The notes: generated by a model from the sequence alone, not told the origin. Positions 35,725 through 46,980 are shown, counted from the first letter of the stretch. The stretch: 64,000 nt of DNA from Mantis religiosa (GCA_030765055.1 CM060951.1:52730246-52794245), one strand, 5' to 3'. Translations and numbers: made by a program.

Positions 35725-36616
35725 TACGGAACAAGCTTATTTGATACAAAGATTAGTGATGAACCTCGATCTTGACGCCCTGTGGAAGTCACAACTCCAG
35801 AGATCGTTGAAAAAAAACATCGTTTTCTACTGAAAGGCCACAGATTAAAGCTTTTTTTTTGACATAACAGAGACTGTAAACATATCAAAAGAAGGTGCAG
35901 GTAATATTTTAAGTAATGTTTTGGGCTTTCACAAGGTCTCTGCAAGATGCGTGCCGCCTTTATTTACACCTGATCAAAAATTGCAAAGTAAAACTGCTTC
36001 TGTTGAGAATTTGGAGCTCTACCATAAATATCCCAGTGAAATTTTGAGACGGCTTATTACCATGGGTGAAACTTGGTTACATTACTGCAGTTCAGAAATT
36101 AAATCACAGTCAAAGAAGAGGACTGCGCCGGGTGGACTCCAAAATAGGCAAAGTAAATTTTGTCAACTAACAAGGTTATGGCGAGTGTTTTCTTGGATGC
36201 ACAGGGAATTGTTTTTATTGATTGCTTGAAAAATAGTAAAGTATCACTGGTGATTAATATGCAAGTTTACTGCAAAGTTTGAGTGATGAGGTAAAAAAGG
36301 ACCTCATTTTGGCAAAGAAAAATATATTATTTCTTCACCACAATGTCCTGCCCATCGTTCAGTCATTGCAGTGGGAAAAATGTGCGAACTAAAGTTCGAA
36401 TTCCTTGAACATCCACACAGTTCACCAGATCTAGCACCCAGTGACTACCACCTGTTCCGTAACCTCAAAAATTTCTTACAGAATGAATATTTCACAGCAA
36501 CGAGGAGGTCATTGATGCGGGAAACATCTACTTTGAGGACCATAATAAATCACACTAGTGTTCTACAGGGAAATATACGAGTCAAATTGAGAATTTAGTG
36601 TCAGGATGGCACATTA

Positions 36617-36690
36617 ACCATGGAAGCTCAATGGGATAGAGCAACTGGACGGAAACCAGGAGATCCGTGGATCAAATCCCGACCATGGCA
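36617..36690 (+). pseudogene. Array tRNA-like domain 1
   Basis: 74 nt from ACCATGGAAGCTC to CCATGGCA. Box B is altered to GGATCAAATCCC. Confidence 0.55.
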
Positions 36691-36928
36691 TTGAGTTTTT
36701 CATGTTAACTCTGTCTATAAAAAATCTTAGCATATATACGGCTAGTGTGGAGATATTAATTTCCATCAGTTAACTAAAATAATAAGAGTTAAGTGATGAA
36801 GCCTGAGACTCAAGTACTTACAATAGTAAGTCGCCACAAACGGTGTATCTCGGATGCGAGAGCCCCTAGTGGTCTACCGGGGAAATATATGAGTTAAATT
36901 GAGAATTTAGTGTCAGGACGGCAAGTTT

Positions 36929-37002
36929 ACCATGGTAGCTCAATGGGTTAGAGCGACTGGATGGAAACCAGAAGATCCGTGGTTCAAATCCCGGCCATGG
37001 CA
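36929..37002 (+). pseudogene. Array tRNA-like domain 2 (best conserved)
   Basis: 74 nt: acceptor ACCATGG against CCATGGC, D arm GCTC-AATGGGTTA-GAGC, loop ATGGAAA with a CTGG/CCAG stem, five-nt variable region, T loop TTCAAAT, A discriminator. Only the T stem is poor. Confidence 0.6.
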
Positions 37003-37239
37003 TTGCAATTTTCATGTTAACTCTATCTATCAAAAACCTTAGCCTATATACGGCTAGTGTGGATATATTAATTTCCATCAATTAACTAAAATATAAGAGT
37101 TAAATGATGAAGCCTGGGACTCAAGTACTTATGATAGAAGGTCGCCATAAACGGTGTATCTCGGATGCGAGAGCCCCTAGTGGTCTACCGGGGAAATATA
37201 CGAGTCAAATTGAGAATTTAGTGTCAGAACGGCACGTTT

Positions 37240-37313
37240 ACCATGGTAGCTAAATGGGTTAGAGCTACTGGACGGAAACCAGGAGATCCGTGGTTCAAAT
37301 CCCGGCCTTGGCA
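37240..37313 (+). pseudogene. Array tRNA-like domain 3
   Basis: 74 nt, D-loop altered (GCTAAATGGGTTA) and 3' acceptor strand mutated to CCTTGGC. Confidence 0.55.
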
Positions 37314-37714
37314 TTGAGTTTTTCATGCTCACTCTATCAGAAACCTTAGCTTATATAGGCTAGTGTGGAGATATTAATTTCCATCAATTAACTAAAATAA
37401 TACGAGTTAAATGATGAAGCCTGGGACTTTAGTACTTACCATAGTAAGTCGCCACAAACGGTGGTTCTCGGATGCGAGAGCCCCTAGTGGTCTACTGGGG
37501 AAATATACGAGTCAAATGAAGAATTTAGTGTCAGAACGGCACGTTGATAATGGTAGCTCAATGGGTTAGAGCGATGGCATTGAAGTTTTCATGTTGACTC
37601 TGTATATGGTTTAATTAAATTAGAACACCAATATGACGAATGAAATTAGCCTTTCTGGAGATAATGTTAAGATATATATAATTTTATTCCGTGACTTATC
37701 AACCAACCCTCGTA

Positions 37715-38000
37715 CATCTTCATGCACCGGATGCAGAAGCTCTGGGGAACTTTATTAAAAGAAGATCAGTTTAATTAAAACATCGCATCATCCCACGCCA
37801 TCCACACCATTAAAATCACACTACAAATGTCGCCACAACGAGGTGCAGAATCACATCACAAAAATCTCACTACAGTTATAACTTACAACAACATTTTGAG
37901 CAATTTTTTTCACTGCAGTTTTGCGTTTGTTTTCTTTTCTTTCCGTTGTTTGACTCAAAATCACAATCATACGCCAACACAAGTACGGATTGGACTGAAT
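37715..38000. other. No gene seen
   Basis: AT-rich flank right of the mariner end. Confidence 0.45.
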
Positions 38001-38230
38001 TGGAATTGGAATAAGGGCGCACAACTGCTAAGGTTATCAGCGCCCTTAAAAAGCTAAAAGGTCTACACAGTTAAAACCAACACATTAAAACAGTAAAATC
38101 ACACAGGACAAGTCCATAAAAAGTTAAAACCTAAACCATAAAACACTAAAAAACATATGTCGGTTACTGCAGAAGGCAAAGGATAAAATAAGTGAAATAT
38201 AATATCAGCAACCAAAAGGTGCCTCGAATT
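38001..38230 (-). repeat. Possible LINE 3' untranslated fragment
   Basis: AAGGGCGCACAACTGC followed by TATCAGCGCCCTTAAAAAG and a long series of TAAAA motifs resembles the sequence downstream of the LINE frame at 43780-43960 (AGGGCGCTCGACAGCG, ATCAGCGCC, repeated CTAAAA). Both have a small GGGCGC/GCGCC inverted pair. Similarity is limited, so this is tentative. Confidence 0.4.
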
Positions 38231-39030
38231 GGTTAGAGCAGGTGCCAGAACCCACTCTGCGGACAGGTACAGAAATTGATTTTTAGAACTTATATTGCAT
38301 TTTTGTTGTGTTTTGTTTTGAGAGCACGCCTTTCAATATTATTGCAGATCTGTAAAGGTGAATTTGCTCAGAAGCAGAAACGTTAACAGAGATAAATCAA
38401 CAAGCTCACTTCCTCAGTCCTAGTTGTTAACTAATCTGTGTAATTCCAGGGAGACTGTAATGCTACACAGACGGCAGCTTCTTGCTCTTCAGGTACAAGC
38501 ATACGCTTTCATTCATCCGCACCACTGCAATTAGATTCTCTGTTGCTACCTCCGAGAGTACTACGTCATTAAAGTGACATCCCCCATTCCCTCGGACTCT
38601 GCATTCAGGTCACAACAGGTCTGAATGGCAACTCTATTGTTTCTACAAAGGCATACGTATACTACTCCTTTATATAATGCACAGTGTTTTCTTTCTTCTC
38701 GTCCTACATCATTACGCAAATCCTGCCCAACCACGTGGACAACGACCTGGTATTATTCTTCTGGAAGAGTAAGACTACTCCAGATGCAGAAAAAGAATAA
38801 CGTATATCTTCAGCTTTCGTAATCCTAGGGTTACTCTGCTTATTACAGTTCAATGACAATTCTTCAAGCTATTAGAATGACATCTTTACCTTTATGTATA
38901 TTTAAAATCAAACGAGGCCCTTCCCCAGTAAAGCAAACAGTTTTTCTGTAATTTTGTTTAAACTATAGATTATTAAAATTGTTGCGGATCTTCTATACTG
39001 TGATCCATATAAACCTGAACCCCTTCAATA
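38231..39030. other. No gene seen
   Basis: Mixed composition, short unrecognised frames. Confidence 0.45.
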
Positions 39031-39420
39031 GGCAGACATGCTACCATCTACGCTACCGAGGCGGGCAGATATTGCGAGAAGTCTATCGTAAGAATTGTAA
39101 ATTACATGCCATTGTGTTGTAAAGCTGCTTCCCAAGATGGAGCTATAACAAGGTTCAGTTTACAGACAGAATCATACTGAGACGTAATCCAGGGCATTGT
39201 CAAAAATAAATGCAAAGAGCTGAAACATTAATACCCATACACATAATAACTATGCATATACTCCTTCAAAGACAGGCATATTCCTATGATACCTTCACTT
39301 GTCCAAATGAAACAGCTGCTACCTAGAAACAAATGTTTTATGACTAGTTTTCGTAGTATAAATACCTTTTATTTATGCTAGCAGAAATTCAAATTATTGG
39401 TTGAAAGAAAAACGTTTCAG
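39031..39420 (-). repeat. Inverted duplicate of 26104-27277 without the LTR
   Basis: Reverse complement of the 26-27 kb segment. It starts inside the first 36 bp of a SINE B (GCTACCGAGGCGGGC at 39053-39067) and ends at AAACGTTTCA. At the point of the 26 kb insertion it reads straight through (TTTATACTACGAAAACTAGTC in reverse). Confidence 0.85.
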
Positions 39421-40196
39421 GGTGTAGGTGATATTGCATATGTGGACATATTAAGTAAACATGGCCATCTGTAATTCAACTTAAGTTAATCACCAAGCAG
39501 GCCATATAGTTGATGCAACAAATGCTTAGGTTTATTGAAATTCCAAATTGTGACGTAGAACCAATCAGAATTAAATATTGCGGTGGCTTAGCAGCAAAAA
39601 CAGAAAAAAGAACCAATGACTTTATTCTTAAATTTTTTCTTCTATTTTGAAATCTCGAAGAGGATAAACGCGTTTTCGGCAAAAGACTTCTTGAAACTAT
39701 TAGAAGTTATTTTAGTTCAGCATTTATGAACGTTTAGTAAACGTTTAAAATATACACCGAATACGATAAATAATTTAAGTAAAAACACCGTTGCATCATT
39801 TATAAACAAAAGGTGAAAATGAATATATAGTATACATCAGTGGAAAAAGGCGCTTGTAAAGAAGAAAATGATGTCGAGAAATATAATTCCAAGTAAAGTA
39901 AAAAGATATTAATTATTTTATTCCATAGTTGCCCAAAAGTGTAATCCCTTTTGTATCGATACCACGCCTGAGAAGTTTCACATCTCATCGCTCGCCGCAG
40001 CTGCCGGAGAGAGGATTTATAGAAATCTTCGAAAACATCTTCACGGCTTTTAGACGAAAGGTTCATCGCTTCTACATCAAGGTAAGGTTTGGCTTCTACA
40101 AGCATCGCCACAACGAGGGAGCGCGAAACTTTGGCGCGTGTGGAGCGTAGACCTCACGACAGAACGAATCCTTCTTCAGATGTCACCGCATCGTGT
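39421..40196. other. Unrecognised; right part may be a 5' LTR
   Basis: The last 200-300 bp lie immediately upstream of a repeated LTR-like end and a primer-binding site, so they may be part of a 5' LTR. I could not find its start. Frames on both strands (39800-40150) are not recognised. Confidence 0.4.
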
Positions 40197-40824
40197 GATA
40201 TAAATCCAAAGTACAAGGAGGGGAACCGCCCCAAATATGACGCCCAACGTGGGGCCTGAAGAGATCAAAAGGGAGAGTGGAAAGAAGAAAATCCCAGGAA
40301 GTGCAGTGTCCATATACGTTTGTTAAAAAGAAGAGAAAAGGGAAGACTGAAAATTCCAAGTAAGAATGGTAGAAAAAACAATTGATTTTCTTAGTAAATT
40401 TATTTTGCTAAAAATCAAAAGATACTTAGAAAGATGGAGAGTAGAAAAGAAGTAGATAAGTGTAGAGATGTAGAGGAAGAGTTTGAAAAGCAAAGTACGG
40501 AGGAAGTAGGGAAAATTAAAGATAATGAGATGACGTTGGATAGATTAGCGAAAATGATGATTAATATGGATCTTAATATGGAGGCTAATATGAAAAAAGA
40601 TATGGGTAATATGGGGAATAATATGAATTCAGGGTTAGAAGCTAGTTTAAATGATGTAGAATCAAGTTTAGAAAGCAATTTGGAAGCTAGTTTAAACGTG
40701 GTAAAACGAGGTTTAAAAGATAGTTTTGCACAGACTATTAGTAATTTAGAAACAAATCTGTCACAGAAAATTGATAGGAATACTAGAGATATAAATCCAA
40801 ACCACAAGGAGGGGAACCGCCACA
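40197..40824 (+). mobile_element. LTR-retrotransposon remnant: LTR end, primer site, gag-like frame, LTR end
   Basis: A 37-bp sequence (GATATAAATCCAAA to GGAACCGCC, ending CA) occurs at 40197-40233 and again at 40788-40824. The first copy is followed after AATA by a tRNA-Lys-type primer-binding site and a gag-like frame; the second directly truncates that frame. This is what a deletion from gag into the 3' LTR would leave, with GATATAAAT as microhomology at the join. Most of the internal region (pol) is therefore missing. Confidence 0.6.
40238..40255 (+). promoter_or_regulatory. Primer-binding site for tRNA-Lys
   Basis: TGACGCCCAACGTGGGGC differs at one position from TGGCGCCCAACGTGGGGC, the complement of the 3' end of tRNA-Lys, a common primer of Gypsy-type elements and retroviruses. 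It begins four bases after the LTR end at 40233. Confidence 0.75.
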
Positions 40825-40862
40825 AGGGATTGCGGAAGAGATTCGAACTTAGGACCTCTTGA
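40434..40862 (+). CDS. Truncated gag-like coiled-coil protein
   Basis: The 142-codon frame starts 178 bp downstream of the primer-binding site. It is rich in Met, Asn, Lys and Glu with heptad-like repeats (MDLNMEANMKKDMGNMGNNM, LEASLNDVESSLESNLEASL), as in N-terminal regions of many insect Gypsy Gag proteins. No zinc knuckle or protease follows. From codon 119 it runs into the duplicated LTR end (INPNHKEGNRHK) and then the SINE-like sequence, so the C-terminus is artificial. Function as Gag is inference from context. Confidence 0.5.
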   Translation: MESRKEVDKCRDVEEEFEKQSTEEVGKIKDNEMTLDRLAKMMINMDLNMEANMKKDMGNMGNNMNSGLEASLNDVESSLESNLEASLNVVKRGLKDSFAQTISNLETNLSQKIDRNTRDINPNHKEGNRHKGLRKRFELRTS

Positions 40863-40901
40863 ACGTGAGGCAGACACCCTACCACCACGCCACTGAGGCG
40901 A
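40830..40901 (-). repeat. SINE B-like tRNA head
   Basis: Minus strand: GCCTCAGTGGCGTGGTGGTA, GTCTGCCTCACGTTCAAGAG and a box B (TAAGTTCGAATCTC). Only the tRNA-related part is present. Confidence 0.65.
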
Positions 40902-40913
40902 GGTTTTGAACTA

Positions 40914-41482
40914 ATAATAGGACACAAGTGAAACTTTGGGAGAGTATAATACATAATTGGGAGATTACTTTACACTATTTACATCTCAGAGAAAATGCTG
41001 GAAGTGTCCTCCACCAGCATCTATACGTGTTTGCACTCGTCTCACCATATTCTCTGACGTTTTACGGATAGTGTTACTTATTTCGGTTTTAATGGATTCC
41101 TTGAGGACATCAATAGCCCGTGGCCTATTTTTATACACTCTATTTTTAGATATCGCCACAAGAAAAAATCGGGGAGTTTAGGTCAGGGGATCTGGGGAGA
41201 GGGCCACAGACATTTTCATATTATTCGATCACCAAAGAAACTGGTTACAACTTCCATGGTGTCATTAGATGTATGGTAGGTTGCTCCACCTTGCTGGAAA
41301 TAACCTTCTCTGAATTCGATATCATCTCCATAAAACTTCGGAGAATATGGAGAGACAGGTGCAAACATGTATAGATGCTGGTGGAGGACACTTACAACAT
41401 TTTCTCTGAGATTTAAATAATGTAATGTAGTCATCCAATCGTGTATTATATTCTTCCAAAAGTTGCACGTGTGTCCTATTAT
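40914..41482 (-). mobile_element. Foldback transposon with about 140-bp inverted arms
   Basis: Ends ATAATAGGACAC and GTGTCCTATTAT are flanked by TA (40912-40913 and 41483-41484). The left arm (40914 to about 41052) and right arm (about 41345 to 41482) are inverted copies at about 75-80% identity, sharing CTCAGAGAAAATG and AGTGTCCTCCACCAGCATCT. The centre encodes part of a DDE transposase on the minus strand. The arms include the coding end of that transposase, so the right arm is a copied, inverted 3' end. Length 569 bp. Confidence 0.82.
40978..41315 (-). pseudogene. DDE transposase fragment within the foldback
   Basis: Minus strand reads GYFQQGGATYHTSNDTMEVV, the motif where the catalytic Asp of QQDGAT is replaced by Gly. 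A second frame has SPDPLT, then SKNRVYKNRPRAIDVLKESI and VRRVQTRIDAGGGHFQHFL with a stop. This is the same broad group as the element at 17551-17993. The N-terminal part is absent. Confidence 0.7.
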
Positions 41483-41484
41483 TA

Positions 41485-42513
41485 TTTCAAAAGTTATGGC
41501 CTATTGAAATGGTTCAGGTTTATATGGATCACACTATATATCTTGTATGAAACTTTTGCTGTTTGGTCAATACTTAGTTACAGAGTGGGTTGGCTTAGGC
41601 TCGCATTGGAAACGTCACGAGTTCAAATCTTGTGGGCAAATCAATCTGCGTTTCTTTTCTCTAATGTCACGACATTTCTAAACAGCAACTTTGTCACAAC
41701 TTTCTGCGAAATACTAATGACCGCTAATTCCAGGCACTAAGAGTTTAATTGCCACACTATACTCCTAATATGTAACGTTCTTCCATTGCCTTACTTCAGT
41801 ACGATGAAACGTTTGGGTAGAAAAGATTTGATGTTTAATGGAATGAATTATTCATGCAATTTATACTTATAAAGCTGTTAAAACACGCTTTTGTTTATTC
41901 TGGGCTCAGAAATTAAAACAACTGTGAATTCTTAAATGTTTGTGTGAAATGCATCTACTTAAACGTGTCAGAGTGCTAGTAAATGTGAGGCCTGAAATAG
42001 CTGAAAATAGTTGAGTCTAGAAAAGAAGTTTGTTTTAAGAAATTTGAGCATTTTAACATACTTTAACTTTCTTAGAAGTACGAAAGTTAAAACCATGCGT
42101 ATTTTTCAACAGCTATAAGAAGAGTTTGTGGTTAAGGGGAAAGATGATATTGAGAAGAAAAAGAAAGAAGGGAAAGCTCCACAAAGCATCCATCCTTTGG
42201 AATCAGTGACTCATTACCACTAAGGACAAGTTTCCAGAACACTCAAGTAGACAACCCAGCTCTGTGGAAATGTCACAAATGTCCCTCCGTGCCGTAATGT
42301 CACTTTACAGAAATGTCATAACACTTTTCTTATTATATTTTTCCTCCATGTTCTCCCTGAGTTGCCGAGGTAAATACTGGATTATTTATTTAATGTCCAA
42401 AGTTTCACCTTAAATTTGCAACAATAAAACATGTAAGCAGACGGTAATAGTGAATGTTCTCCTGTCTATCCACACACAGCAAAAGCAGATATACAGGACG
42501 CTCCAAAATGTCT
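41485..42513. other. No gene recognised
   Basis: AT-rich. A stretch near 41580-41640 (GTCACGAGTTCAAATCTTGT) resembles a box B and may be a SINE scrap. Confidence 0.45.
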
Positions 42514-42703
42514 AGCCTTTTTTTTTTCTTTTTTTAATTTACGTCCTCCAACGTTGTCATATAGGACGATGAATGAAATTAGTGAAATGATGCTCAAATG
42601 AGTTCGGGGTCCGTGCAGCTTAGAGCTACCCGACATTTGTCTTTAAGGGAAACCCCGGAAAAGACCTTAACTACACGCTACCATCTAGGTTACCGAGGCG
42701 GGC
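42514..42703 (-). mobile_element. SINE family B copy lacking box B region
   Basis: From the A-tail (T run at 42518-42536) through ACGTCCTCCAACGTTGTCAT to the head GCCCGCCTCGGTAACCTAGA in minus. About 60 bp including box B is deleted. Target duplication AATGTCT at 42507-42513 and 42705-42711. Confidence 0.85.
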
Positions 42704-42711
42704 TAATGTCT

Positions 42712-43236
42712 GGCAAAGCAGAGGTGTAGTTGCCCAGCAGTGAGGTCCCTGTGGTCATGAGCTGAGGTTGCCATCTGCCCGCGCAGAAGTAATATTTTTG
42801 CCAAACGCTAACGCCCCTGACGGGGCAAGATGGTACAAGAATAAGACATGGAAGGCTAACTATTTGCCACCCACCGAACTCCTAACATATCCGTTGTAGT
42901 ATGGTCACTTAGTTCAATTAATTTAGAAGTGGTTAACTATAGTTAACAACTGAGAACACCAATAGCTGCTAATCATGTTTTATTTCTCGCATTAAGCACT
43001 TATCGTAAAGGAAATGTGATATTGTTGCAAACACTAAGAATAAAACACACAACTAACAACTGAAATACACTCGCCACTGTTCAGTACAATAACTGAAATC
43101 CTACTGTCATCTGTCTACCAAAACCTGTCATTTTTCAGCTGCACTGTCAGCTCCATGAGTACAGTCAACATAAAACCATTGCACATAAAGCGAAACACAT
43201 TCCTTTATTCGTACCATAAGTTAGCATGCTGTATAT
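42712..43236. other. No gene seen
   Basis: Unassigned sequence. GC-balanced at 42720-42860, AT-rich after. Confidence 0.45.
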
Positions 43237-43248
43237 CATTTAATTATT

Positions 43249-43509
43249 TTTTTTTTTGTTCCATTTATACCGCCATTAACTGCAACGGTCATATCGGCGG
43301 CCGTTCTCCTTCAGAACATATCGAAGGTGTTAACTCGCATTCGTTAAGTTTTAACCAACAGATCACGCACTCATTCATATTCTCAGACACTGGCGAAGCT
43401 GAGGAATTATCTTGGTCGCAGAAAAATCGCCACCACCATCGCCGGAAATCGAACCCGGGTCCCCCAGCACGGCAGGCAGGTGCTCTACCGACTGAGCTAT
43501 GGGGCCAGC
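43249..43509 (-). mobile_element. SINE family E, copy 2
   Basis: Minus head GGCCCCATAGCTCAGTCGGT then AGAGCACCTGCCTGCCGTGC and box B GGGTTCGATTTCCGG. The body is shared with 11189-11444. The tail is T(10) in plus. Imperfect 12-bp target duplication (CATTTAATTATT at 43237-43248, CATTTGTTTATT at 43510-43521). Confidence 0.88.
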
Positions 43510-43521
43510 CATTTGTTTATT

Positions 43522-43665
43522 ATTAAAACTGATGAATCGTATTCCCTATCAATAAAAAATAAGTTATCAACCTAATAAATTGGCTTAGCTTGAAATAATA
43601 ATTTTACTTCATGTGGAATACCTTCGTAGCTGCACTTTCAAATGTCTTAATTTTGGAGGAGCTTC
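43522..43665. other. Short AT-rich spacer
   Basis: No feature seen. Confidence 0.5.
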
Positions 43666-44570
<905 letters not shown>

Positions 44571-45207
44571 TATTGTTTTGTTCAGGATATTGTTCAGCCA
44601 CGAGATCCGGCTACTAGGTTATACAATAGGCGGTTAAGGCTGCTGGGTAAGCACGCTAAATTTGAAAATAGTTTAATCTGCACCTATTTCCTTCTTTATT
44701 ATGAACACTTATTCTAATGATCCAGATATGTTACAAAATTTAGCCATTCTATGGTAGTTATCATTTAAGCGTATTGGTATAAATGACAGCTGAAATAATT
44801 AAAATCATCGGCTTGTACTTTGATATAATCTTGTACTACAACCTTAGATCTGACAGCGTTTATGCCTACCAGTGCTTTGGATTTTTCTCTTTCGAGATTG
44901 TTAAATTTATACCTTACACAATTTTCTGCAGTTACAGCAGCTACATTTGTAATATTACAATACAAAAACATATGTATTCCATAATTAAGTGGAATTTTTT
45001 GCTTATATTGTTAATCAACATTGTCCAAAAAGTATTTTGATTTACATTTTCATGCGATTACTTCACATGAAGGGTTCATGCTGATGAACAATTTGGCTGT
45101 GTTGTTCAACGGAAATTGTGTTTGTGTTTGGAAGTAGAATGTTTCATTAACTTTTTGTGTGTTTAACGTTTACGGAGAAACTATTTTACAAGCTAACTTC
45201 CAATAGT
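44571..45207. other. No gene seen
   Basis: AT-rich. Short frames on both strands at 44765-45040 are unrecognised. Confidence 0.45.
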
Positions 45208-45412
45208 AGTTAATGTTCTACACAAGCCATGTATAGGAAAAACTTGGAAGGGTGGAATGAGATTGAAAAATGCTATCCCAAAGTTAGGAATACAACTATG
45301 GCATTGCCATGGCGACCAGCTCGTACGAAATTAAATTTTCCACCTGATTCTCTTTTTCTGTAGAGTACTGCGATTCATATTGGTGACTAATAATGTCGCA
45401 AGTACTTTAAGT
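45208..45412 (-). repeat. Very old family C copy
   Basis: Weak traces in reverse orientation: ACACAAGCCATGTATAGG, GATTGAAAAATGCTATCC, CTATGGCATTGCCATGG and TCGCAAGTACTTTAAG. The order matches family C, but identity is low. Confidence 0.4.
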
Positions 45413-45435
45413 TCCTTATCTTATTTTTCCTTTGT

Positions 45436-45625
45436 TCTAATTAACCTCTTCCAACGTAAGGCATATCGGACAATGTATGAAACGATTGCAATTATGTTCA
45501 ACTGAGTCCAGGGTCCATAAAGATTAGACCAGACATTTATCTTTCAGGATAAAGGAAAACCAGGGAACAACTTTTTAGGTAGTTCACCTTGACTGACATT
45601 CGAATTCTGGACCTCTTGTTCGTTA
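45436..45625 (-). mobile_element. Old SINE family B copy
   Basis: CTCTTCCAACGTAAGGCATA, GAGTCCAGGGTCCATAAAGA, AGGATAAAGGAAAACCAGGG and the box B complement ATTCGAATTCTGG. The head is truncated near 45625. Confidence 0.75.
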
Positions 45626-46440
45626 TTTATGTTTCGTGGTTCATATTTAATGCACAATTATGATTAACTTGCATTCCACATAATGAGATGACGTAGATGA
45701 ATGCGATATGTGAAGGAAGTTTCGACTGCTTTTGAGTCATACCAGAAATACTCCATGTATGCTAACCATTGAAAATATGAAGATCAAAGTTTAAAGAAGA
45801 ATGTTTACTCCGAACTTACCTCAACATTTCAAGATAGTTCAAGGTTCAGATAAAATATTAACCCTTCGTGCAGTTCAAGGGGAAAGGTATAAATTGATTA
45901 ATCAACAATATTATATTCTTAATGTTATAGCATATCTATTTTTACCCAATGTATGCAAAGTTAACATAGTTACATTTGTATCAAATGTTAAGACTTTTTA
46001 CACACTAGCACAATTTCTCCATTACGGGCTACACTTAATATCTAGCACTTGGTTCATTGCTTTTCAGTTAGCGCTTAATACTATCCTTCTTTTCCAATTC
46101 TCTCATTCTTATTTTGTGTTCTTCTCGTCTTCGTTGCTCTTCTCCCAAATCACTTACACTTTTCTTGACCATTTTCGACAGTTTTCCTTAAAATATAACT
46201 TATAGAGTTATTTCTTAACTCATAAAATTTCCATAGCTAGCCTTTTCTCGCTCATTTCATCTCGAGTTTCAATTCCAGACTACTTATCTCCACTTTCATA
46301 ACTCTTTGTTTTGTACTAAACAACGTATTTTACTTTCTTACTCTCCATATATGACAATGTTTCTGGTTCACTTCCTTTTAATCATCATTCACTCTGAATC
46401 ATCCTCTCCTGTCTATTAAACTGACAAAATAATCTTCTCC
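45626..46440. other. No gene recognised
   Basis: The 134-codon frame at 45801-46205 is hydrophobic, T-rich and not a known family. Confidence 0.45.
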
Positions 46441-46449
46441 TTTTTGTGT

Positions 46450-46682
46450 AATTTACGTCCTCCAACGTTAAGTCATATCGGACGATGAATGGAATGGGTG
46501 AAATGATACTCAAATGAGCCCAGGGTCCATTGAGCTTAGAGTCACCCGACATTCATCTTTTAGTATAAGGGAAACCCCCGGAAAGAAACATTATCCAGGT
46601 AGCCCACCCTGACCGAGATTCGAACTCGGGACCCCTTGAACGTGTGGCAGACATGCTGCTACCACACTACCACGCTACCGAG
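46450..46682 (-). mobile_element. SINE family B copy abutting a LINE
   Basis: Near full length: ACGTCCTCCAACGTTAAGTC at the left, GATTCGAACTCGGGACC (box B complement), head ending GCTACCGAG at 46682. A short triplet expansion CTACCACACTACCACGCTACC lies in the head. Confidence 0.88.
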
Positions 46683-46980
46683 TGTGTATATTATTATTTC
46701 ATTTTTAATATTATCCGGTCCAGCTACTTTCTTCTTTTTCAAATCGTTAGTTATTTGTTGAATTTCTGTTTTAAAAAAGGGGTAAATAATATTATTGTTC
46801 AAATACGGTTCTTCCAAATTCCGTCTTATTTCAGTATTTTCCTCGTTGTCGGTCTCCTGACTATCATCGGGTAATAATTTTTGTAGTAACTCTTCCGTGG
46901 TTTCTGTCCAATTTTGTGTTAATGTTCCATCATCTCTTCTTATTGTATTCAAAATTTCCTGTTTTCTAATTTTTTCCACG
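46683..46980 (-). pseudogene. LINE ORF2 fragment between endonuclease and reverse transcriptase
   Basis: Minus strand encodes RRDDGTLTQNWTETTEELLQ, then KLLPDDSQETDNEENTEIRR and KTEIQQITNDLKKKKVAGPD-N. This is the conserved linker before the reverse transcriptase fingers of R1/Jockey-group ORF2 (KxxxAPGPDxIxNE). It is open for about 100 codons, then joins the SINE head at 46682. Confidence 0.75.

Larger units (their letters stand above)
36555..37608 (+). repeat. Tandem array of about 310-bp tRNA-like units (family C relative)
   Basis: The unit repeats about 3.3 times, with tRNA-like domains starting at 36617, 36929, 37240 and about 37547 (spacings 312, 311 and 307). Each unit holds CTAGTGGTCTACCGGGG, AGAATTTAGTGTCAG, the tRNA-like domain, a trailer with TACGGCTAGTGTGGA and ATTAATTTCCATCA, then AAGTACTTAC...GTAAGTCGCCA. 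The same blocks in the same order occur in C1-C4, so the dispersed elements and this array share ancestry. The last unit has lost the middle of its tRNA-like domain. Confidence 0.9.
35725..37712 (+). pseudogene. Mariner transposase remnant split by a repeat array
   Basis: Plus-strand frames follow the mariner order. RPVEVTTPEIVEKKHRFLLK and SKEGAGNILSNVLGFHKVSA belong to the N-terminal domain. ITMGETWLHYCSSEIKSQSK has the first catalytic Asp replaced by Gly. PAHRSVIAVGKMCELKFEFL and HSSPDLAPSDYHLFRNLKNF contain the last catalytic Asp. Coding similarity stops near 36540, and the 310-bp array follows. After it, ISLSGDNVK (near 37640-37670) is the typical transposase C-terminus, and GACTTATCAACCAACCCTCG then TA (37693-37714) is a mariner-type right inverted end. 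The array therefore inserted inside this mariner. The left end was not found. Confidence 0.8.

Noticed and set aside
36617..37313. Cluster of functional tRNA genes
   Set aside because: Each domain has T-stem mismatches and C at position 33, and is embedded in a larger repeat unit; this is a tRNA-like repeat array.
36555..37608. CRISPR-like spaced repeats
   Set aside because: Units are 310 bp and diverged along their whole length, in eukaryotic DNA; no short repeat and unique spacer pattern.
40415..40954. 179-codon minus-strand frame opposite the gag-like frame
   Set aside because: Hydrophobic shadow of the plus-strand gag-like frame and SINE head; the plus frame has the better context.
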